A model generated the notes under the pieces. The model saw only the letters and a program-made list of their open reading frames with translations, searched no databases and was not told the DNA's origin. A stretch of DNA of 20,513 nucleotides. It comes from a virus. Shown here piece by piece: positions 1 to 6,868 of this stretch. A program made the translations under genes and the position numbers. The stretch lies in the IMG/VR virus record IMGVR_UViG_3300037493_001351, positions 1 through 20,513 of that record. One strand, 5' to 3'. Position 1 is the first letter of the stretch. Every line of letters begins with the position of its first letter.

Positions 1-2
1 GA

Positions 3-137
3 GAGGCAGACAGGTGGACCATACACACGACCATACAGGGCGCCACGATAGACGACGCAATATGGAACCCCGATGCACACGATCAACTAAACAGCCTAGC
101 GGCTGAGATGGAGCAAAGACATGAACCGCGTAATTAA
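3..137 (+). CDS. C-terminal end of a small unknown phage protein (5' truncated)
   Basis: An open frame enters from the left edge and stops with TAA at 135-137, so only the last 44 residues are visible and the start lies outside the window. The readable tail contains GATIDDAIWNPDA followed by a Leu/Glu-rich helix (LNSLAAEMEQRHE). It overlaps the next gene by 17 bases, in keeping with the tight packing here. Its GATID segment and the following acidic helix resemble the small protein at 864-1070, and the two genes share 17 identical bases (37-53 and 940-956). They may be paralogues. I assign no function. Confidence is moderate because no start can be seen. Confidence 0.5.
   Translation, partial: EADRWTIHTTIQGATIDDAIWNPDAHDQLNSLAAEMEQRHEPRN
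37..53 (+). repeat. 17-bp direct repeat, copy 1 (copy 2 at 940-956)
   Basis: AGGGCGCCACGATAGAC occurs at 37-53 and again at 940-956. In both places it encodes G-A-T-I-D within a small protein that continues with an acidic helix. It is best explained as a trace of paralogy between the two small genes rather than as a control site. Confidence 0.6.
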
Positions 138-456
138 AGCAATGATCCTAACAGGGTGCGCCCTATTTGAAGTGAGTGCTCACTCTCAACAGTTGACGAT
201 TACACAACTTCAGGCGGCACTCAAGGACCCGTACACACCGGAGGCGGTGCAGGCCACCGGCTACGTGCTAGGCGCGTACGACGCCATGGCCGGTATCGTG
301 CACTGCCCCACAGGCATGCCACCGACAAGGGACACGCTACTCAAGTGGACGCGTGAGGGACTGGGGCGGTACCACGGGCCCAACAGAGGAGCCGACCACC
401 TACTGGCGTCGGTGTTCGCAGAACGCGCACCATGCGCTAAGAAGGGAATGACATGA
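121..456 (+). CDS. Rap1a/Tai-family immunity-like exported protein
   Basis: This 111-residue protein has a short hydrophobic N-terminus (residues 4-20) that could be a signal peptide. A segment LTGC at 10-13 faintly resembles a lipobox. Residues 44-105 match the layout I know for the Rap1a/Tai family: a GYVLGAYDAMAG helix, a Cys (C62) followed by Pro, a helix, and a closing A-P-C (C105). In the family the two cysteines form a disulfide, and founding members are periplasmic proteins that neutralise type VI secretion effectors. Phage copies are of unknown role; modulation of host envelope functions is only inference. The gene overlaps its downstream neighbour by ATGA at 453-456. The family assignment comes from pattern recognition, not a search. 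Confidence 0.7.
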   Translation: MNRVIKAMILTGCALFEVSAHSQQLTITQLQAALKDPYTPEAVQATGYVLGAYDAMAGIVHCPTGMPPTRDTLLKWTREGLGRYHGPNRGADHLLASVFAERAPCAKKGMT

Positions 457-635
457 CAACAGGGTGGCGCAAGCGGCAGATAGACGACGACATTCAGGAC
501 TACGTGCGCCCATGGCGGCCACTGACAGACGAGGAGATCGGTGCGTGTTTTGAATTTATCATTGAAGAGGACAGCCAAGCAATCCGATTTGCTAGGCTAA
601 TCGAAACCAAACTGAAGGATAAAAACCATGGCTAA
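453..635 (+). CDS. small hypothetical phage protein (LTDEEI motif)
   Basis: This 60-residue protein starts at ATG 453, overlapping the upstream stop (ATGA), with a purine-rich GAAGGGA just before it. It contains the segment RPLTDEEIGACFEF and a C-terminal helix FARLIETKLKDKN. This arrangement recurs in small accessory phage proteins and ends in a charged, probably exposed helix. It has no Cys pairs, membrane segment or catalytic motif. It overlaps the next gene by 8 bases. Function unknown. Confidence 0.7.
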   Translation: MTTGWRKRQIDDDIQDYVRPWRPLTDEEIGACFEFIIEEDSQAIRFARLIETKLKDKNHG

Positions 636-867
636 AGGCGATATACGAGACGTGTGGGCAACAAACCAACGACGCCTAGAGCGTAAACGCGAAACAGAGC
701 GCGAGTACGCAAGGGCCAACAGGGACAGGATAAACGCGTACAAGCGTGCCACAAAGGCTAGGAAGGCGGCCGAGTTCGAGGCCAACAAGGTCAAGAGCGC
801 GTACCACGCAGACTGGCGCGCAACAACATACAATGGATCTGAATTAACATATAGGGGGTTGGCATGA
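628..867 (+). CDS. very basic helical hypothetical protein
   Basis: This 79-residue protein begins at ATG 628 with AAGGA at 616-620. It overlaps the preceding gene by 8 bases and the following one by ATGA at 864-867. Residues 12-55 are almost continuously charged, rich in Arg, Lys and Glu (RRLERKRETEREYARANRDR), and predict one long helix or coiled coil. The excess of Arg and Lys would suit nucleic-acid contact, but no known domain is recognisable. It is not obviously an HNH protein: no Cys pairs or catalytic His are present. Function unknown. Confidence 0.65.
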   Translation: MAKGDIRDVWATNQRRLERKRETEREYARANRDRINAYKRATKARKAAEFEANKVKSAYHADWRATTYNGSELTYRGLA

Positions 868-1070
868 AACGTGCTAGAATGCTACAATTAGCAGAACAGG
901 CGGGGTTTGTCATGTGGTCGGACTGTGACTGGAAGCCTAAGGGCGCCACGATAGACTGGTCCTGCGACTACGACAAAGAGTTGAAGAAGTTCACTAAACT
1001 GGTGGAGGAAGAGTATGAGCGGGTGGCTAATAGCCCTGACGGGGCTGATCTATGCGGGCGTGGCAGTTGA
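864..1070 (+). CDS. small hypothetical phage protein (LAEQAGF / KFTKLVEEEYER type)
   Basis: This 68-residue protein starts at ATG 864, coupled to the upstream stop and preceded by a GGGGG tract at 853-857. The order is a helix with LAEQAGF (residues 9-15), a middle GATID segment and a helix with KKFTKLVEEEYERV. Small phage proteins with an AxEAGF-like start and an ELxxFAxLV...E-type C-terminal helix are widespread in Gram-negative phages, and no function is established for them. Its last 56 bases overlap the start of the next gene (1015), which has its own strong ribosome-binding site. The 17-bp identity with 37-53 suggests paralogy with the truncated gene at the window edge. Confidence 0.65.
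   Translation: MKRARMLQLAEQAGFVMWSDCDWKPKGATIDWSCDYDKELKKFTKLVEEEYERVANSPDGADLCGRGS
940..956 (+). repeat. 17-bp direct repeat, copy 2 (copy 1 at 37-53)
   Basis: Identical to 37-53 over 17 bases and in the same coding context (GATID). Confidence 0.6.
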
Positions 1071-1158
1071 GCAGGGGCTCAAGGGCAACATGCCTATGTG
1101 TCTAACGTATTTAGGCTACGCGTTTGCAAACGTCGGCCTGTACAAACTAGCGAGTTAA
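1015..1158 (+). CDS. small membrane protein, 47 residues
   Basis: ATG at 1015 is preceded by a strong GGAGG at 1004-1008 with 6-base spacing and opens a 47-codon frame ending TAA at 1156-1158. The protein begins MSGWLIALTGLIYAGVAVEQ, a hydrophobic helix. It continues GLKGNMPMCLTYLGYAFANV, a second weakly hydrophobic helix, and ends GLYKLAS. Tiny membrane proteins with this W-L-I-A-L-T-G start, central Asn-x-Pro-Met-Cys and GYAFxNxGL end recur in phages of Gram-negative hosts; their role is unknown. It overlaps the end of the 864 gene by 56 bases in another frame. Inner-membrane location is inferred from hydrophobicity. Confidence 0.7.
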   Translation: MSGWLIALTGLIYAGVAVEQGLKGNMPMCLTYLGYAFANVGLYKLAS

Positions 1159-1160
1159 TT

Positions 1161-1352
1161 ATGATCTCAGAAGTTGACCTTAAAGATTTTGACTACATCA
1201 ACGTGGAGACAGTCAAAGAGAACGACGACGGGTCCTGTGAGTGCACCATTAACATGGGCCCACTGGCAACAAGGTACCTGCTAAATTTTGCGTTCATTGG
1301 CGTGCTCAAAACCGCCATTGCCGAAGGCAAAATGTTGACACCAAAGGAATAA
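1161..1352 (+). CDS. small hypothetical phage protein, 63 residues
   Basis: I place the start at ATG 1161, two bases after the upstream stop, giving MISEVDLKDFDYINV. An upstream in-frame alternative at 1098 would add 21 residues lying inside the preceding membrane-protein gene and is rejected. The protein has an acidic first half (VKENDDGSCECTINMG), then a helical C-terminus (LATRYLLNFAFIGVLKTAIAEGK). The INMGPLA...L...I..LK.AI pattern is familiar from small phage proteins without known function. No strong Shine-Dalgarno site lies in front, so translation is probably coupled to the upstream gene. Confidence 0.7.
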   Translation: MISEVDLKDFDYINVETVKENDDGSCECTINMGPLATRYLLNFAFIGVLKTAIAEGKMLTPKE

Positions 1353-1355
1353 GAC

Positions 1356-1688
1356 ATGACAGACAACGAGCGCGCAGTATACGAGGCCAACCTAAAAAAG
1401 CTACCGCCCGAAAAGGCGGCACAGTGGACCGAGGAGGTCAGGGAGGCGTGGTTACGCATGCGACGGGCGAGAAAGGTGTGGCGCGCAACGCGCACACCCG
1501 CCACACGTTGTCTAGGGTCAGTCAAAGAGGACGGGCGCCTGACGCCCCTCTTCATTCCAAACACAGAGTACGTGCGCTACGAGGAAGCGTGGGCAGACTA
1601 CACACAAAACTACCAACCCAAATACATGTTTGAAGAGCGCGCGCGTGCGGGCGAAGATGACGACGACTACGATTGGAGCAAGGCATGA
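1356..1688 (+). CDS. hypothetical phage protein, 110 residues
   Basis: ATG 1356 has AAAGGA at 1343-1348 with good spacing. The protein is helical and charged: Lys/Glu-rich N-terminus (residues 1-30), an Arg-rich stretch at about 34-47 (RMRRARKVWRATR), a Tyr- and Trp-containing segment (about 70-95) and a very acidic tail (EDDDDYDW). I recognise no domain, membrane segment or catalytic motif. The mix of basic core and acidic tail could suit a nucleic-acid-binding or mimic protein, but this is speculation. Its stop overlaps the dioxygenase start (ATGA, 1685-1688). Confidence 0.65.
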   Translation: MTDNERAVYEANLKKLPPEKAAQWTEEVREAWLRMRRARKVWRATRTPATRCLGSVKEDGRLTPLFIPNTEYVRYEEAWADYTQNYQPKYMFEERARAGEDDDDYDWSKA

Positions 1689-2821
1689 TTTGCATTTTTA
1701 ACCCTGAAGAATGCGCGTCGATTGTTTCTGCGTTTGATAACGTCGAAAATAAAGTCAACGAGGACACACAGAATTTTTACAAAGGCAGTGAAGGGGTGTA
1801 CAACCTGCCGGCCACATTGGCCTACGCAGACCGGTTGACCAAACAAATTCAAAAATACTACCCCAAAGCAACACTGGCCAACACATACACACGTGTGTAC
1901 AGACGCGGCAGTTTTCTTGGCATACACACAGACCGAAAAGATTTAGACGTCACAATGAGTGTTTGCCTTGAAGATAAAAACAACCTGCAGTGGCCGCTTT
2001 TTATCAGCACAAAAATTTATGACAAAGAAGAATGGAATGGCGCGGACGACACAGCCAAATACAAAGAAAACCCAGTGGGTTTAGTACTCCCTTTGGGACA
2101 CGGGGCTGTTATGGAAGGGCGCAAACACCCACACTGGCGCGAAGAGCTATTGTGCGGTGAGGCACAGAGGGCGGTGTATGTGTTCTACCACTGGACCCTA
2201 GAGGCCAAAGCAAAAGACAAGTCAGAGGTGTTGGTAAAATCTCGCCGACCCGACGCAACTGTGTACAATAAATTTTTAGACCAAAGTGAATGCCAAGAAA
2301 TTATTGCACAAGCAAAGGCTAAACTGGTTGCCTCGCAAGTAGTAGACGACCAAAATGGCGCGTGGGTTTCACATGAAGGCCGCACAAGTTGGGGCATGTA
2401 TTTTATGCGCGGAGAAACACCAATACTCCAAAAAATTGAGCAAAGAATTGCAGACCTAACCGGCATACCTGTAGAAAACGGAGAGGGAATACAAATTCTT
2501 CGTTATGAAAAAGGACAGGAGTACCGGCCGCATTTTGATTATTTTCCAGAGAACCTAGAAGGGTCTGCGGTCCACCTTAAAAATGGAGGCCAACGCATAG
2601 CAACATTTTTAATGTACTTAAACACGCCTGAAAGTGGAGGGGCAACTATTTTTCCCGACGCGGGGATAGAAGTTAATGCGCGAGAAGGCAACGCGCTATT
2701 GTTCAGGTATAACACACCAACAGAAGACACCAAAACACTACATGGTGGTGCGCCAGTAGAATCAGGTGTTAAGTGGGTGGCCACAAAATGGTTACGTATC
2801 AATGAGTTTAAGGAAAACTAA
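1685..2821 (+). CDS. fused double 2OG-Fe(II) oxygenase (prolyl 4-hydroxylase-like)
   Basis: I choose ATG 1685, which overlaps the previous stop; an in-frame TTG at 1673 lies inside the upstream gene. The 378-residue product has two oxygenase-like halves. The C-terminal half (about 190-375) is a P4H-type domain: Fe ligands in RPHFDYF (H283, D285), distal H353 in TLHGGAP, and K363 placed to bind 2-oxoglutarate. The N-terminal half (about 1-175) has its own H-x-D (H81, D83 in GIHTDR), the sequence KHPHWREEL with H150 as likely distal His, and an Arg-bearing strand (QRAVYVFYHW). Such enzymes use Fe(II), O2 and 2-oxoglutarate to hydroxylate proteins, small molecules or bases; the substrate is unknown. 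The two-domain fusion is the notable part. It sits among early-type accessory genes. Confidence 0.85.
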   Translation: MICIFNPEECASIVSAFDNVENKVNEDTQNFYKGSEGVYNLPATLAYADRLTKQIQKYYPKATLANTYTRVYRRGSFLGIHTDRKDLDVTMSVCLEDKNNLQWPLFISTKIYDKEEWNGADDTAKYKENPVGLVLPLGHGAVMEGRKHPHWREELLCGEAQRAVYVFYHWTLEAKAKDKSEVLVKSRRPDATVYNKFLDQSECQEIIAQAKAKLVASQVVDDQNGAWVSHEGRTSWGMYFMRGETPILQKIEQRIADLTGIPVENGEGIQILRYEKGQEYRPHFDYFPENLEGSAVHLKNGGQRIATFLMYLNTPESGGATIFPDAGIEVNAREGNALLFRYNTPTEDTKTLHGGAPVESGVKWVATKWLRINEFKEN

Positions 2822-3027
2822 TGAAAGCAACACTTGAGTTCGAGTACCCCGATGACGAAGACAAACTGCGGTATGCCCTGCACGGCCAAGACGCGATTTT
2901 TGCGTTGTTGGACATATCAGAACAACTGCGACTACACTACAAGTACGAAGCAGACGGCAAAGAAATCTTGGCCAACATTAACGAGTTGGTTATCGACGCT
3001 TTAAAAATGTGTCAGGAACACCCATGA
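2821..3027 (+). CDS. small conserved-type phage hypothetical protein
   Basis: This 68-residue protein starts at ATG 2821, sharing one base with the oxygenase stop (TAATG). It opens MKATLEFEYPDDEDKLRYAL, followed by an amphipathic helix (LLDISEQLRLHYKYEADGK) and a final helix. Short phage proteins beginning MKATL.F..P.....L..AL and ending in a helical segment are common and lack an assigned role. It is soluble and acidic, with no catalytic motif. Its stop overlaps the next start by ATGA. Confidence 0.7.
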   Translation: MKATLEFEYPDDEDKLRYALHGQDAIFALLDISEQLRLHYKYEADGKEILANINELVIDALKMCQEHP

Positions 3028-3380
3028 AAAAAATAATTTACGCAATCTATTTATTTGGTGCCATACTGGCGTCGGTGGTCGGGTATTTTTTAGACCCAAT
3101 CACGGCAACGGCCATCGTTCTAATCATGCCTATGGTGGTGATCACCATAATGGAAATGCAGGGGCTTGTACAATTTGGGTACCACGGGCCAGAAGATGAC
3201 AACAGTGTGCTTAACAAAGCCTCACGACTGGACCTGACGGCCGAGGAGGCCGCGGAGAAGTACGGGCAGGCAATTATCAACGAGATGGACGAGCAGATCA
3301 AAGAGACCGAGATGGGGCTCATGGAAATGAAGCAAGCGCGAGAAACAGCGTACGACACACTCAGGGGTGTCAAAAAATGA
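3024..3380 (+). CDS. membrane-anchored hypothetical protein
   Basis: ATG 3024 overlaps the previous stop and gives 118 residues; a GTG at 3009 inside the upstream gene is a weaker choice. Residues 1-22 and about 25-46 are two hydrophobic helices (IIYAIYLFGAILASVVGYF, then ITATAIVLIMPMVVITIM). The remainder is a charged region with LTAEEAAEKYG and a long Glu/Met/Lys helix that could form a coiled coil. The likely arrangement is two inner-membrane helices with a cytoplasmic helical tail, as seen in some phage proteins of unknown role. It could have holin- or membrane-recruitment-like functions, but nothing here proves that. Confidence 0.6.
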   Translation: MKKIIYAIYLFGAILASVVGYFLDPITATAIVLIMPMVVITIMEMQGLVQFGYHGPEDDNSVLNKASRLDLTAEEAAEKYGQAIINEMDEQIKETEMGLMEMKQARETAYDTLRGVKK

Positions 3381-3413
3381 TAAACTATTCACCAAACACA
3401 AAGGCGCAAACAC

Positions 3414-5729
3414 ATGAACAAACCAACAGCACTGGGGGTTCAATTCGAGAACATCCCGATCAGCCTCAAGAAAATCTCCCGTTGGGTTTTGTGGAGGTTA
3501 GTCGAGGTTGGAGAAGAGTCGAACAAGCGGTGGTCAAAGTTACCACTGCAATCAAATGGGTCGTCAGCAAGTTCAACAAACCCAACAACATGGTGTGATT
3601 TTCTCCATGCGCAAGAAGCTTATCAAACTGGTCGTTTCGACGGCGTTGGTTTTGTCTTTGATGGTAGCGACGGCATCATGGGCATCGATCTGGACGACTG
3701 CGTGGATGCCGTTCAGGGTCCAACGTCTCTTACGCCTGAAGCGCAAGCCATTAAAGACGCTGTTTTAGGCTACGCAGAGGTCAGCCCCTCAGGCACCGGC
3801 ATCAAAATCTTCACGCGTGCACAGCTACACGCCGCGCACGTAGACCATGAGAAGGGTTTGGAGATCTACCCCAAGGGCCGTTACTTCACAGTGACAGGCC
3901 ACACACTTGGTGGCACCATCCCCGATCAGGAACAAGACCTGCAACACATCGTGCCCGCACGTCGCAGTTACCGATCAGGTGATTCGTTTGCAGACTACAG
4001 CCCACCACTGGACGGGTGGGACTTGGCCCGCGTAGAGACCGACCTGTTGACGCAGTTGGACCCTGACTGTGGGTACACAGAGTGGTTGGCGGTGGGCATG
4101 GCCCTGCACCACCAGTTTGGTGGCGACTACGAGGCACTGGAGTTGTGGGACCGGTGGTCTGATAACGACGGGGCCTGCGGTGCCTACGCGGCAGGGCAGT
4201 GTGCGGCCAAGTGGGACAGCTTCGGTGGCACTGGCGGCACGACCCTGCGGTCACTGGTGTTCAAGGTCAACAAGGCCAAGGAGGCCGAGGTGGTGGCCAA
4301 CGGGGACAAGGTGCTCACAGGCGGACCACTCAACCACGCCAAAGAGTTCTTAGCCAGTCAGTTTACGTGCGAGGAAGGCACGTCGTTGACCACGTACGCG
4401 AACGACATGTTCCAGTACAGGGGCACACACTACCAAGACATTGAAGAGGCCACAGTGCGCTCCATGCTGTACACGTTTTTGGACCGGTGCAAGAAGTACG
4501 ACAAGAAGCAGAACCTGATGCCGTTCAACCCAACGCCTGCGCACGTGTCTGCAATCCTAGACGCGGTGCACGCGGTAACGCACCTGCCCAACACGGCCAA
4601 CACCAAACCACCGGTGTGGCTTGAAGGGTATGGCAAAGACAGGCCAGACCCAAGCAAACTGGTGTCGCTTGAGAACGGCATTTTTCACACCGAGCAAAAC
4701 ATGTTGATACCCCACAGCTTGGGGTTCTTCACGCAGAACAGTTTGCCGTTTGCTTATGACCCTGACGCGACGTGCCCAACATGGGAGCGTTTCTTGCAGG
4801 ACATTTGGAACGACGACCCTGAGAGCATTACGTGCTTGCAGGAGATGTTCGGCTACATTCTGAGTGGTGATTCATCACAGCAGAAATTCTTTAACATCAT
4901 TGGACCGCGCCGCTCTGGCAAGGGAACGATCAACAAGGTGCTCGTTAGCCTCTTGGGGCAACACAACACAGTGGCGCCACAACTGGACGAACTATGCGAT
5001 ACTTTTGGACTTCAACCATGGCTAGGAAAACTGCTAGCGAGTTTCACGGACGCACGCGCACCGGAGCGCAACAGGGGTGCTGTAGTGAGCCAGTTGCTCC
5101 GGATTGTTGGCGGGGATACTGTGACTGTGAACAGAAAAAACAAGGAAGCTTGGAGTGGTTATTTGCCAACGCGCATTGTGATCTATTCTAACGAGGCCTT
5201 GCAGTTGACGGAAAACTCCAACGCGTTAACAGGGCGCATGATTGTGCTGAAGATGAGCAATAGTTTTTATGGCAAAGAGGACACGTTTTTGGCCGACAAG
5301 TTGGCCAAAGAGTTGCCTGCCATTTTCAACTGGGCCATTGCAGGACAGCAACGACGCATGGCGCGCGAGGGTCAGCGGTTCCAACAACCAACAACAGGGC
5401 GCGAGCTACTGGAGTTGATGGAGGAGCTAGGCAATCCTATCGGGTCATTCGTAACAGACGCACTGGACTACGACCTAGAGGCCACTTCGCTGAAGGACGA
5501 CGTGTTTGTGTGTTGGCGCAAATGGGCCACTGCAAAGAACATACCGCCCGGAAGTGACATGGCGTTCAAGCGTAGGTTTCTTGCGGCAACGCAGGACCAT
5601 CGCGTGACGGCCGCAAGGGTTCGCATTGAGGGTGAGTTGACCAACGTGTACCTAGGTTTGAAGTTGAAACCCAAGGCGCAGAAGTACGTGGACAGTATCA
5701 GCAACTTTGAACGGGAGGAGATATTTTGA
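3414..5729 (+). CDS. PrimPol-like primase fused to SF3 (D5/P4-type) helicase
   Basis: This 771-residue replication protein makes primers and unwinds DNA at the fork. The N-terminal domain (about 1-180) has WVLWR, GVGFVFDGSDG, GIDLDDC (acidic residues 92-95, likely metal ligands), SPSGTGIKIF and GRYFTVTG. This is the pattern of phage bifunctional primase-polymerase N-termini. A PriCT-2-like segment follows (about 205-275: WLAVGMALHHQF, LWDRWSD, KWDSF). The D5-type helicase begins near 310, with Walker A GPRRSGKGT at 497-505, an acidic Walker B-like ASFTDA at 542-547 and a motif C-type Asn in VIYSNE (N593). ATG 3414 follows a 33-base gap. A 73-codon frame opening at 3377 overlaps this start but looks like a shadow. 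Its TGA overlaps the TTG of the next gene. Confidence 0.9.
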   Translation: MNKPTALGVQFENIPISLKKISRWVLWRLVEVGEESNKRWSKLPLQSNGSSASSTNPTTWCDFLHAQEAYQTGRFDGVGFVFDGSDGIMGIDLDDCVDAVQGPTSLTPEAQAIKDAVLGYAEVSPSGTGIKIFTRAQLHAAHVDHEKGLEIYPKGRYFTVTGHTLGGTIPDQEQDLQHIVPARRSYRSGDSFADYSPPLDGWDLARVETDLLTQLDPDCGYTEWLAVGMALHHQFGGDYEALELWDRWSDNDGACGAYAAGQCAAKWDSFGGTGGTTLRSLVFKVNKAKEAEVVANGDKVLTGGPLNHAKEFLASQFTCEEGTSLTTYANDMFQYRGTHYQDIEEATVRSMLYTFLDRCKKYDKKQNLMPFNPTPAHVSAILDAVHAVTHLPNTANTKPPVWLEGYGKDRPDPSKLVSLENGIFHTEQNMLIPHSLGFFTQNSLPFAYDPDATCPTWERFLQDIWNDDPESITCLQEMFGYILSGDSSQQKFFNIIGPRRSGKGTINKVLVSLLGQHNTVAPQLDELCDTFGLQPWLGKLLASFTDARAPERNRGAVVSQLLRIVGGDTVTVNRKNKEAWSGYLPTRIVIYSNEALQLTENSNALTGRMIVLKMSNSFYGKEDTFLADKLAKELPAIFNWAIAGQQRRMAREGQRFQQPTTGRELLELMEELGNPIGSFVTDALDYDLEATSLKDDVFVCWRKWATAKNIPPGSDMAFKRRFLAATQDHRVTAARVRIEGELTNVYLGLKLKPKAQKYVDSISNFEREEIF

Positions 5730-6379
5730 GCAACGCATATTTTCATGTGGATGTTGGTTTCTTTCCGGTGCCTGTAAAGATGTGCTTTACATCACAGGCG
5801 TTCTACAAGGTGTTGAAGGACCACGGCATAGCGGCACAGCCAGAGATGGCGCCACTGGAGTTGGGCATCGCGGAGACACACAGCTTCTCTACACCAAAGG
5901 AGGCCATTGTCATCGTGGTGTTCAACCTGATTGAGTGTGTTGACAACGCGGCCCTGCTGGCCAGTGTTGTGGCGCATGAGGCCACACACGTGGTGGCGCG
6001 GGTGCTCGAACACATCGGTGAAGACGTGGAGGATTTTGGTGAAGAGTCGCGGGCGTACCTGACCGAATGGTTGGTGCGTCAAATGTTCACGGCCTGTTTA
6101 GTGGAGGTTGCCAAGATTGCAAAACGAAAAGAAAATCGAACAAAGACTGGTAAAAAAGGTCAAGGAGATGGGGGGCCTGTGCCTGAAGTGGGTAAGCCCG
6201 TCGATGACGGGGGTGCCGGACAGGCTAGTGTTCTACAACAGCCGAGTGATTCCAGTGGAGTTGAAAGACCCAAAGGGAAAACTAAGCGCAAGACAGGAGT
6301 TGATGATCAAGGAGTTGTTGGCGCGGGGGGTGAAAACCCACGTGCTATCAAGCGAACAAGACGTAGACCAATTCATTGA
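5726..6379 (+). CDS. HExxH putative metallopeptidase-like protein with long overlapping tail
   Basis: Translation appears to start at TTG 5726, overlapping the primase stop (TTGA), with a strong GGGAGGAG at 5713-5720. Residues 1-130 form a credible domain. VVAHEATHVV contains the zinc-binding HExxH (HEATH) and is followed by IGEDVEDFGEESRAYLTEWL, where the later Glu could be the third ligand as in minigluzincin-like proteins. Small HExxH proteins of this type occur in phages, but their substrate is unknown. From about residue 131 the frame turns into a Gly/Lys/Pro-rich low-complexity tail that lies wholly over the VRR-NUC gene in another frame. That tail may be real overprinting, or the result of a lost stop or a frameshift. 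The N-terminal domain is convincing; the tail is doubtful. Confidence 0.65.
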   Translation: MSNAYFHVDVGFFPVPVKMCFTSQAFYKVLKDHGIAAQPEMAPLELGIAETHSFSTPKEAIVIVVFNLIECVDNAALLASVVAHEATHVVARVLEHIGEDVEDFGEESRAYLTEWLVRQMFTACLVEVAKIAKRKENRTKTGKKGQGDGGPVPEVGKPVDDGGAGQASVLQQPSDSSGVERPKGKTKRKTGVDDQGVVGAGGENPRAIKRTRRRPIH

Positions 6380-6389
6380 CCAGCTATGA
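6117..6389 (+). CDS. VRR-NUC domain nuclease
   Basis: This 90-residue protein is a stand-alone VRR-NUC nuclease, a PD-(D/E)XK-fold family related to the FAN1 nuclease domain and common in phage replication modules. Seen motifs are an N-terminal helix with EKKIEQRLVKKV, then KWVSPSMTGVPDRLVF (G-V-P-D metal-site Asp), PVELKDPKGKLSARQ (the E-x-K pair and the later Gln) and a final strand THVLSS. No ATG is available. TTG 6117 has GGAGG at 6103-6107 with 9-base spacing and gives the N-terminus usual for the family; TTG 6108 is an alternative. The gene is embedded over its whole length, except the last 10 bases, in the tail of the 5726 frame. Its TGA overlaps the next ATG. Likely role: branched-DNA or end processing during replication or recombination. 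Confidence 0.85.
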   Translation: MQNEKKIEQRLVKKVKEMGGLCLKWVSPSMTGVPDRLVFYNSRVIPVELKDPKGKLSARQELMIKELLARGVKTHVLSSEQDVDQFIDQL

Positions 6390-6868
6390 CCGACGACGAA
6401 GTCCACGAGGCTAAAAAGCGTAACCACATTGCCAAAACAATGTTCAACATTAAACGACGCGCTAAAGCCGCAGGTATTCCATTTGAATTGGACCATAAAT
6501 ACCTGTGTGCAATCGCGCCCGATTATTGTCCCATTTTCAAGACCAAAATTCTTTGGGGGTTTGGACAATCGGGCACTGTGGGATCGAGCGGCCCCGATTC
6601 ACCAAGCCTAGACAAAATCATTCCTGAAAAGGGGTATGTCAAAGGCAACGTGGCATGGTTAAGCAACAGAGCAAACACAATCAAGTCCAACGCAACACAA
6701 GAGGATCTGTACAAGGTTGCGGACTGGACACACGAAAAGATAAAGGAGGTAAACAATGGAGGTGCACGACCGCCCCCAATCGGCGACCCTGCAAATACCT
6801 ACGTCACTCGCCCCACGCGTCATCGCATTGTTAACGACGTTACAGCAAGGGAAAGAGCAGGCTACTGA
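6386..6868 (+). CDS. HNH/endonuclease VII-like nuclease
   Basis: This 160-residue protein starts at ATG 6386, coupled to the VRR-NUC stop. Residues 15-60 hold a helix (NIKRRAKAAGIPFELD) and DYCPIF. Residues 75-105 hold SPSLDKIIPEKGYVKGN, VAWLSNRANTIKSNAT. The order C-P..., S-L-D-(R/K)-I, G-Y-x-x-G-N, and A-N-x-I-K is the one I know for small phage nucleases of the HNH/Endo VII type. Here only one clear Cys is left, so the zinc site usual in relatives may be reduced. The C-terminal 40 residues after KIKEVNNGG are Pro/Thr/Arg-rich and overlap the reading frame that opens at 6756. The stop shares bases with the helicase start (TGATG). It could be a homing nuclease or a resident recombination nuclease. 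Confidence 0.7.
   Translation: MTDDEVHEAKKRNHIAKTMFNIKRRAKAAGIPFELDHKYLCAIAPDYCPIFKTKILWGFGQSGTVGSSGPDSPSLDKIIPEKGYVKGNVAWLSNRANTIKSNATQEDLYKVADWTHEKIKEVNNGGARPPPIGDPANTYVTRPTRHRIVNDVTARERAGY

Noticed and set aside
1098-1160. Upstream start at 1098 for the 1161 gene
   Set aside because: It would place 21 residues inside the preceding membrane-protein gene; ATG 1161 follows that gene's stop directly.
3377-3598. A 73-codon plus-strand frame starting at ATG 3377
   Set aside because: It overlaps the primase N-terminus, whose conserved WVLWR motif fixes the true frame; the product has no recognisable pattern.
4069-4681. Several plus- and minus-strand frames within the primase gene
   Set aside because: Arg/Trp/Ser/His-rich shadow translations of the GC-rich primase sequence; no ribosome-binding sites and no family likeness.
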